In this document: positions 59,453 through 64,000 of the stretch, one piece after another | Layout of the letters: each line of letters begins with the position of its first letter | How positions within the stretch are numbered: the stretch's first letter is position 1 | Assembly (NCBI GenBank): GCA_009836625.1 | Contig: VXVC01000004.1 | Span: forward strand, 1 to 64,000 | Direction of reading: 5' to 3' | Length of the DNA: 64,000 bases | Source: Holophagales bacterium | Lineage (GTDB): Bacteria; Acidobacteriota; Thermoanaerobaculia; Multivoradales; Multivoraceae | Made by a program: the position numbers and the translations under genes | Notes under the pieces: model-generated | The model's input: only the letters and a program-made list of their open reading frames with translations | Database searches by the model: none | What the model was told of the DNA's origin: nothing

Positions 59453-60594
59453 TCAAGCTGATTCGACGCAATCTGCTGCGCAACAAGCGGCGCACCTTCC
59501 TGACCATGGCCAGTCTGGCGATGGCGCTGTTTATCCTCTCGTTGCTGGGCGTGGTCAACGACGCGATGGACTTCGCCGACGAGGCGGCGTCGCCCGATCG
59601 GTTGGTCGTGCGCAACGCGATCTCGCTGACCTTCCCGCTGCCCGAGTCGTACGAAGCGCGCCTGCGGTCGATTGCGCACGTCGTCGAGGTGTCGCCGCAG
59701 AACTGGTTCCAGGGTGTCTACAAGGACCAGCGACCCGAGAACTTCTTCCCGCGCTTCACGATCGATCCCGATACCTTCCGGACCGTCTTCTACGAGTACG
59801 AGTGGGATGAGGCGGAGTGGGAAGAGTTCGCGTCCCAGCGGACCGCCTTCGCCGCCGGCCGCGCGCTTGCCGAGGACCAGGGCTGGGCCATCGGCGACAC
59901 GATCGCGATTCAGGGCGACATCTACCCGATCAACGTCGAACTCGAACTCCGAGCCATCTTTGACTACGAAGAAGAGGCGCAGGAGCGGCAGATCTTCTTC
60001 CACCGCCGTTACGTGGAGGAGGCAATGAACAACCCTGGCCAGAACGGCACCTACTGGCTTCTCCTGGACGATCCGGACGCGACACCAGCAGTGATCGCGG
60101 AAGCCGAAGCGATGTTCGAGAACTCGGACAACCAGGTGCGGGCGGAGACTGCTGAGGCGTTCGCGGAATCGTTCGGGGAGATGCTGGGCAATGTCCGGCT
60201 CTTCTTCCTGGTGATCGGGTCGGGGATCGTCTTCTCGATCTTCTCCATAACCGCGGTCACGATGGCGATGGCGGCGCGCGAGCGGACCACGGAGGTTTCC
60301 GTGCTGCGCACGTTGGGTTTCCGGCGCAACCAGGTGATCGGCATAGTGCTCGGCGAGTCCCTGGCGGTGGGTGTACTCGGTTCCCTCCTGGGAATCGGAA
60401 TCGCTTCGGTTCTCATCCAGGGCCTGACTCCGATACTGGACCAGATGGGCTTCGGCTTCGGCGGCTTCGGACTCGACGCCCAGACCGCCGGGACCGCGGT
60501 GGCCATCGGCATAGCGATCGGACTCATGAGCGGCGTCTTCCCGGCGGTTGCCGCCGCCCGGCTCAAGATCGTCGACGGACTGAGGCGACTCTGA
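59449..60594 (+). CDS. ABC transporter permease (FtsX/MacB type), subunit 1
   Basis: A 381-residue permease: an N-terminal helix (RTFLTMASLAMALFILSLLGVV), a large periplasmic domain (about 45-235), then three helices near the end. It contains the FtsX-type motif RTTEVSVLRTLGFRRNQVIG, and its C-terminus is PAVAAARLKIVDGLRRL. It is coupled to the ATPase gene by a 4-base overlap (ATGA). It pairs with the next permease. Confidence 0.9.
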   Translation: MIKLIRRNLLRNKRRTFLTMASLAMALFILSLLGVVNDAMDFADEAASPDRLVVRNAISLTFPLPESYEARLRSIAHVVEVSPQNWFQGVYKDQRPENFFPRFTIDPDTFRTVFYEYEWDEAEWEEFASQRTAFAAGRALAEDQGWAIGDTIAIQGDIYPINVELELRAIFDYEEEAQERQIFFHRRYVEEAMNNPGQNGTYWLLLDDPDATPAVIAEAEAMFENSDNQVRAETAEAFAESFGEMLGNVRLFFLVIGSGIVFSIFSITAVTMAMAARERTTEVSVLRTLGFRRNQVIGIVLGESLAVGVLGSLLGIGIASVLIQGLTPILDQMGFGFGGFGLDAQTAGTAVAIGIAIGLMSGVFPAVAAARLKIVDGLRRL

Positions 60595-60622
60595 CGGTGG
60601 CCGGCATGCGTGAGGAGACGGC

Positions 60623-61780
60623 ATGATCCCGATCAAGTACACGTACCGCAACCTGTTCGAACGGCGTGGCGTGGCATTCATGACGCTGGCCTCGATCGGC
60701 TTCGTCGTTCTCGTCTACATCGGCGTGCTGGCCCTCGCCGGCGGGCTGCAGGCCGCGTTCGCGGAAACAGGGGACGCCTCGGTCGTCATCGTGATGCGGG
60801 ACGGCACCCGCGCCGAGATGGAGAGCTCCTACGCGCAGGAGAGCCACCGCCTGTTGACGGCGATGCCCGGCGTCGAACGAACGGCCGACGGCGCGGTGAT
60901 GGCCTCCGGCGAAACGGTCACGATCCAGATCTTCGAGCGGGTCGACGGCACCGAGACGAACGTGATGGTCCGCGGCGTCGAGCCCGGAGCGTTCGCCATT
61001 CGGCCCGGCTTCGAGGTCACCGAGGGCCGGGTCTTCGAGCCGGGCCGCGGCGAGATCATCGTCGGCCGCAGCCTGGCCGGCCGGCTCGGCCTGCGGGTCG
61101 GCGACGAGCGCAAGATGGGCCGCAACACCTTCCGGGTGGTCGGCACGTTCGCCGGCGTGGGCGCGCACGGCTCGGAGATCTGGGGGGACTACCGCGACCT
61201 GGGCGATTCGTTCCGTCGCAGCGGCTACTACTCGTCGACCCGGCTCCAGGCCGCGTCGCCGGCCGCGGCCGAGGACCTGATCGAGACGGTCAAGGCCGAC
61301 CAGCGGCTCCAGGTGCAGGCCCTGACGGAACCCGAGTACTACGAGCTCCAGTCGGAAACGTCATCGGGCCAGTTCATCATCCTCGGCAACGTGCTGGCCG
61401 TGCTGATGGCGATCGGCGCCTGCTTCGCCGCCGCGAACACGATGTACGCGCAGGTTGCCGCCCGCGCCCGCGAGATCGGCACCCTGCGCGCCCTCGGTTT
61501 CAAGCGCCGCTCGATCATGGGCAGCTTCTTCCTGGAAGCGGTGCTGCTCGGGGTGGTCGCCGGCGGCTTCGGCGCCCTGCTGTCGCTGCCGCTCAACGCG
61601 ATCCAGACCGGCACGATGAACCAGGTGACGTTCAGCGAAATCACGTTCCAGTTGCGAACGACACCGTTCGCTCTCTTTTCGGGCATCTTCCTGGCTACCG
61701 TGACCGGCGTCCTCGGCGGCCTGCTGCCGGCGTTTGGCGCCTCGCGGCAGAAGATCACCGATCTCCTCCGCGAAGCGTAG
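60623..61780 (+). CDS. ABC transporter permease (FtsX/MacB type), subunit 2
   Basis: A 385-residue second permease of the same fold (FMTLASIGFVVLVYIGVLALAG first helix, MacB-PCD-like periplasmic domain, three C-terminal helices with ARAREIGTLRALGFKRRSIMGSF). It lies 28 bases after subunit 1, with GAGGAG before the ATG. Two different permeases fit a hetero-dimeric exporter. It ends 48 bases before the sulfatase gene. Confidence 0.9.
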   Translation: MIPIKYTYRNLFERRGVAFMTLASIGFVVLVYIGVLALAGGLQAAFAETGDASVVIVMRDGTRAEMESSYAQESHRLLTAMPGVERTADGAVMASGETVTIQIFERVDGTETNVMVRGVEPGAFAIRPGFEVTEGRVFEPGRGEIIVGRSLAGRLGLRVGDERKMGRNTFRVVGTFAGVGAHGSEIWGDYRDLGDSFRRSGYYSSTRLQAASPAAAEDLIETVKADQRLQVQALTEPEYYELQSETSSGQFIILGNVLAVLMAIGACFAAANTMYAQVAARAREIGTLRALGFKRRSIMGSFFLEAVLLGVVAGGFGALLSLPLNAIQTGTMNQVTFSEITFQLRTTPFALFSGIFLATVTGVLGGLLPAFGASRQKITDLLREA

Positions 61781-61828
61781 TTCCCGCCGAGCGCGCGAGC
61801 CCGAGTGGCCGTGTAGCCTAGAAGGACG

Positions 61829-64000
61829 GTGTCCAGCCCTTCGGTCCGTGTCGGCCGGGCGTCTCTGTTAGTCGCCGCGACCTTCCTTGTCGCCGCGTGC
61901 GGCGACTCAACGACGCCGGCCGATCCAAGCCCCCTTCCCAACATCGTCCTGATCGTCCCGGACGACCTGGGCCGCCACGACGTCAGCTTCCACGGCGGCG
62001 AGATCGCGACGCCGAACATCGACCGGATCGCTGCCGAGGGTGTGCGGCTGGAGCGCTTCTATAGCGCCCCCGTCTGTTCGCCGACCCGGGCCGGCCTGAT
62101 GACCGGCCGCTATCCGATCCGCTTCGGCCTGATGCGGGCGGTGATCGCGCCCTGGCGCGACTACGGGATGGACACCTCGGAGGTCACGCTGCCGGAAGTG
62201 CTCGCCAAGGCCGGCTACGAGCACCGCGGCATCTTCGGCAAGTGGCACCTTGGCCACTTCGACCGCAAGCACCACCCGCTGCGCCGCGGCTTCACTGAGT
62301 TCGTGGGCCACAACACGGCGGTCGACTACTTCACGAAGGAGCGCGTCGGCGAGCGCGACTGGAGTCACGACTACGAATCGGTCGACGAGGAGGGGTACGT
62401 GACGGACCTCCTCGCGGACCACGCGGTGCGGTTCATCGATCGCCACGCCGGCGGCGAGTCGCCGTTCTTTCTCTACGTTCCGTTCAGCGCACCGCACTCG
62501 CCGCTGCAGGCGAAGGAGGAGGACCTGCCGCGCTACGCCGATCTGGAGCCGCTCGAACCTCCGCGCGGCTGGGAGGAGTCGACCGCCGGCCGGCCGCTTG
62601 CTGCCGACGAGCGGCGGCGCAACGGGCGCCGGGTTCATGCGGCGATGGTCCATTCCCTCGACGAGGGCGTCGGCCGCATCCTCGACGCGATCGACGGTCA
62701 CGGCCTTGCCGACAACACGCTCGTTCTGTTCTTCAGCGACAACGGCGGCTCCGTGGGAATCGGCGACAACGGACCGTACCGAGGCGCCAAGGGCAGCGTG
62801 TTCGAGGGCGGCACCCGGGTGGCCGCGGCCGCGCGTTGGCCGGTCGGGAACATCGCAGGCGGCGGTCGGATCGAGGCGCCCATGTCCTACGTTGACGTCC
62901 TGCCGACGTTCATGGGGATCGCAGGCATCGACGATCACGGTGGCAAGCCGCTCGACGGTGTCGACGTCGGCGACCTGCTGACGGGCGAGGCCGCCGCCGG
63001 ACCGGAACGTGACCTTTACTCCTTGATCGCCCAGCTCGACCCGGAGCGGGAGCAGGTCTCCGTGACAGAGGGCGAGTGGAAGCTGGTCGTCGTCGGGCCG
63101 CCGCTGGTCCGGGAGGGCGCCGCGGAGGCGTCGCGGATGATGCTGTTCCAGCTGGCTGAGGATCCGCTTGAAGAGCGTGACGTGGCGGCGGATCATCCCG
63201 ATCTGGTAGCGCGCCTCCTCGAGAAGGCCGCGGCGTTCCGGGCGTTGCAGCCTCCGAATCCGGTGGCGCCATTCTTCGCAGGCCGCGAGGGCTTCAAGCC
63301 GCCGCCCAACTGGCAGTTCCCGTCGGAGCGACCGAACATCCTCCTTGTCCTGATCGACGACCTCGGTTTCGAAGCGATCGGCGCCTACGGCGGCGCCTCG
63401 TACAAGACGCCGAACATCGACCAGCTGGCGGCGGAAGGAGTCCGTTTCACCCACGCCTACTCGACGCCCCTGTGCTCCCCGTCGCGGCTCAAGCTGATGA
63501 CGGGGCGGTACAACAGCCGGAACTACACGGAATGGGGCGTGCTGCCGCGGGACGAGCTCACGTTCGCGAACCTGCTGAGGGACGCCGGCTATGCCACCTT
63601 CCTTGCCGGGAAGTGGCAGCTCTCCGGATTTCAACTGGCCTGGAAGGAGGACTGCTGCGAGGGCCGGGGGCGGACGCCGGAGGAGGCCGGCTTCGACGAT
63701 TATCTGGTCTGGCACTACCATCAGAAGGGGGAGCGCTACGCGAATCCACAGCTCTGGGGATCGAGCGACGAAGGCGGGATCTTCGAGGGTGGGTACGGAC
63801 CGGACCTGTTCGCCGACTTCCTGCTCGAGAAGATCGGAGCACTCGTTCGCGAGGACTCCGACCGGCCGTTCTTCGCCTACCACTCGATGGCCCTGGTCCA
63901 CGCCCCGTTCGTGCCGACGCCTGACAGTGCGGACTGGAACGTCGATCGCAAGGCGGAGGACCCCGCCTACTTCGCCGACATGGTGGCCTACACGGACAAG
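61829..64000 (+). CDS. Fused tandem sulfatase lipoprotein, C-terminus beyond window
   Basis: An open frame of 724 codons without a stop, running off the right edge. A GTG start gives a lipoprotein signal (ASLLVAATFLVAAC). Domain 1 has the metal strand LIVPD45DLG, the formylglycine motif C83SPTR, KWHLG and SDNGGS. Domain 2 restarts cleanly at NILLVLID510DLG and has its own C549SPSR and AGKWQLS. Each Cys would need maturation to formylglycine. Sulfatases hydrolyse sulfate esters of glycans. I traced the phase through both halves, and there is no stop between them. A competing minus-strand reading frame over 61907-63901 is an antisense shadow. Confidence 0.85.
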   Translation, partial: MSSPSVRVGRASLLVAATFLVAACGDSTTPADPSPLPNIVLIVPDDLGRHDVSFHGGEIATPNIDRIAAEGVRLERFYSAPVCSPTRAGLMTGRYPIRFGLMRAVIAPWRDYGMDTSEVTLPEVLAKAGYEHRGIFGKWHLGHFDRKHHPLRRGFTEFVGHNTAVDYFTKERVGERDWSHDYESVDEEGYVTDLLADHAVRFIDRHAGGESPFFLYVPFSAPHSPLQAKEEDLPRYADLEPLEPPRGWEESTAGRPLAADERRRNGRRVHAAMVHSLDEGVGRILDAIDGHGLADNTLVLFFSDNGGSVGIGDNGPYRGAKGSVFEGGTRVAAAARWPVGNIAGGGRIEAPMSYVDVLPTFMGIAGIDDHGGKPLDGVDVGDLLTGEAAAGPERDLYSLIAQLDPEREQVSVTEGEWKLVVVGPPLVREGAAEASRMMLFQLAEDPLEERDVAADHPDLVARLLEKAAAFRALQPPNPVAPFFAGREGFKPPPNWQFPSERPNILLVLIDDLGFEAIGAYGGASYKTPNIDQLAAEGVRFTHAYSTPLCSPSRLKLMTGRYNSRNYTEWGVLPRDELTFANLLRDAGYATFLAGKWQLSGFQLAWKEDCCEGRGRTPEEAGFDDYLVWHYHQKGERYANPQLWGSSDEGGIFEGGYGPDLFADFLLEKIGALVREDSDRPFFAYHSMALVHAPFVPTPDSADWNVDRKAEDPAYFADMVAYTDK

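Noticed and set aside
61907-63901. Minus-strand 664-residue open frame opposite the sulfatase
   Set aside because: The plus strand carries two full sulfatase motif sets in one phase; the minus frame has no recognisable domain.
1-64000. tRNA, rRNA, CRISPR arrays, transposases or phage integrases
   Set aside because: I looked for T-loop and anticodon patterns, regularly spaced repeats and DDE or tyrosine recombinase motifs and found nothing I could support. A tRNAscan or Infernal run would be decisive.

Overview
High-GC bacterial chromosome fragment with dense protein coding on both strands. It carries no rRNA, tRNA or CRISPR array that I can see. The combination of genes suggests a heterotrophic member of the Acidobacteriota (Thermoanaerobaculia-like) or a neighbouring phylum. 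The clues are many exported proteins, an uncharacterised C-terminal domain built around an 'FF-P-N-E-LLKV-DGC' core that I associate with Acidobacteriota, a DUF5916 outer-membrane-type protein, carboxypeptidase-regulatory-domain proteins, sulfatases, LemA/M48 proteins and several VapBC modules. This assignment is inference, since no phylogenetic marker gene is present.

Layout. 1-4939: an RND pump fragment, a Fic AMP-transferase with a DNA-binding tail, a dienelactone-hydrolase-like enzyme and a double-domain CoA-transferase. 4940-10407: two adjacent secreted metalloprotease-like proteins, the first with a destroyed zinc site and the second intact, sharing the same C-terminal domain. 10457-12671: vapBC and an acyl-CoA carboxyltransferase. 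12738-19815: a BlaI-BlaR-LuxR regulatory operon facing a three-gene exported-protein operon. 19951-20898: two accessory genes of lower GC. 21062-29141: an amidohydrolase lipoprotein, DUF5916, LemA and two tandem M48 proteases. 29155-36418: an ABC-2 exporter, exported haloalkane dehalogenase, DUF1697, a ParB-like protein, a secreted VOC protein, DUF3667 and a PLP decarboxylase. 36500-37197: an AbrB/PIN toxin-antitoxin pair. 37272-43834: a compact operon of MFS transporter, Gfo/Idh/MocA protein and a very large lipoprotein fusing DUF6807, a PVC-type propeller, HEAT repeats and a c-type haem site. 43952-48927: a two-motif aspartyl protease lipoprotein, an NADP-dependent oxidoreductase, a membrane dipeptidase and an exported protein of unknown function. 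48928-49332: non-coding DNA with a long inverted repeat. 49333-57342: an M15-like protein, two more toxin-antitoxin pairs, an alpha/beta hydrolase, an M24 aminopeptidase, class I fumarase and aldose 1-epimerase. 57481-61780: a MacAB-like export system. 61829-64000: an open reading frame with two fused sulfatase domains, cut by the window end.

How it fits together. Much of the DNA encodes extracytoplasmic degradation (metalloproteases, dipeptidase, aminopeptidase, aspartyl protease, sulfatases, epimerase, DUF6807/PVC protein) coupled to uptake and export machinery. This fits a particle- or host-associated scavenger of glycans and proteins. The parts I find least described are the active/inactive metalloprotease pair, the DUF6807-PVC-haem fusion operon with an atypical Gfo/Idh protein, the fused tandem sulfatase, and the inverted-repeat element at 48953-49128.
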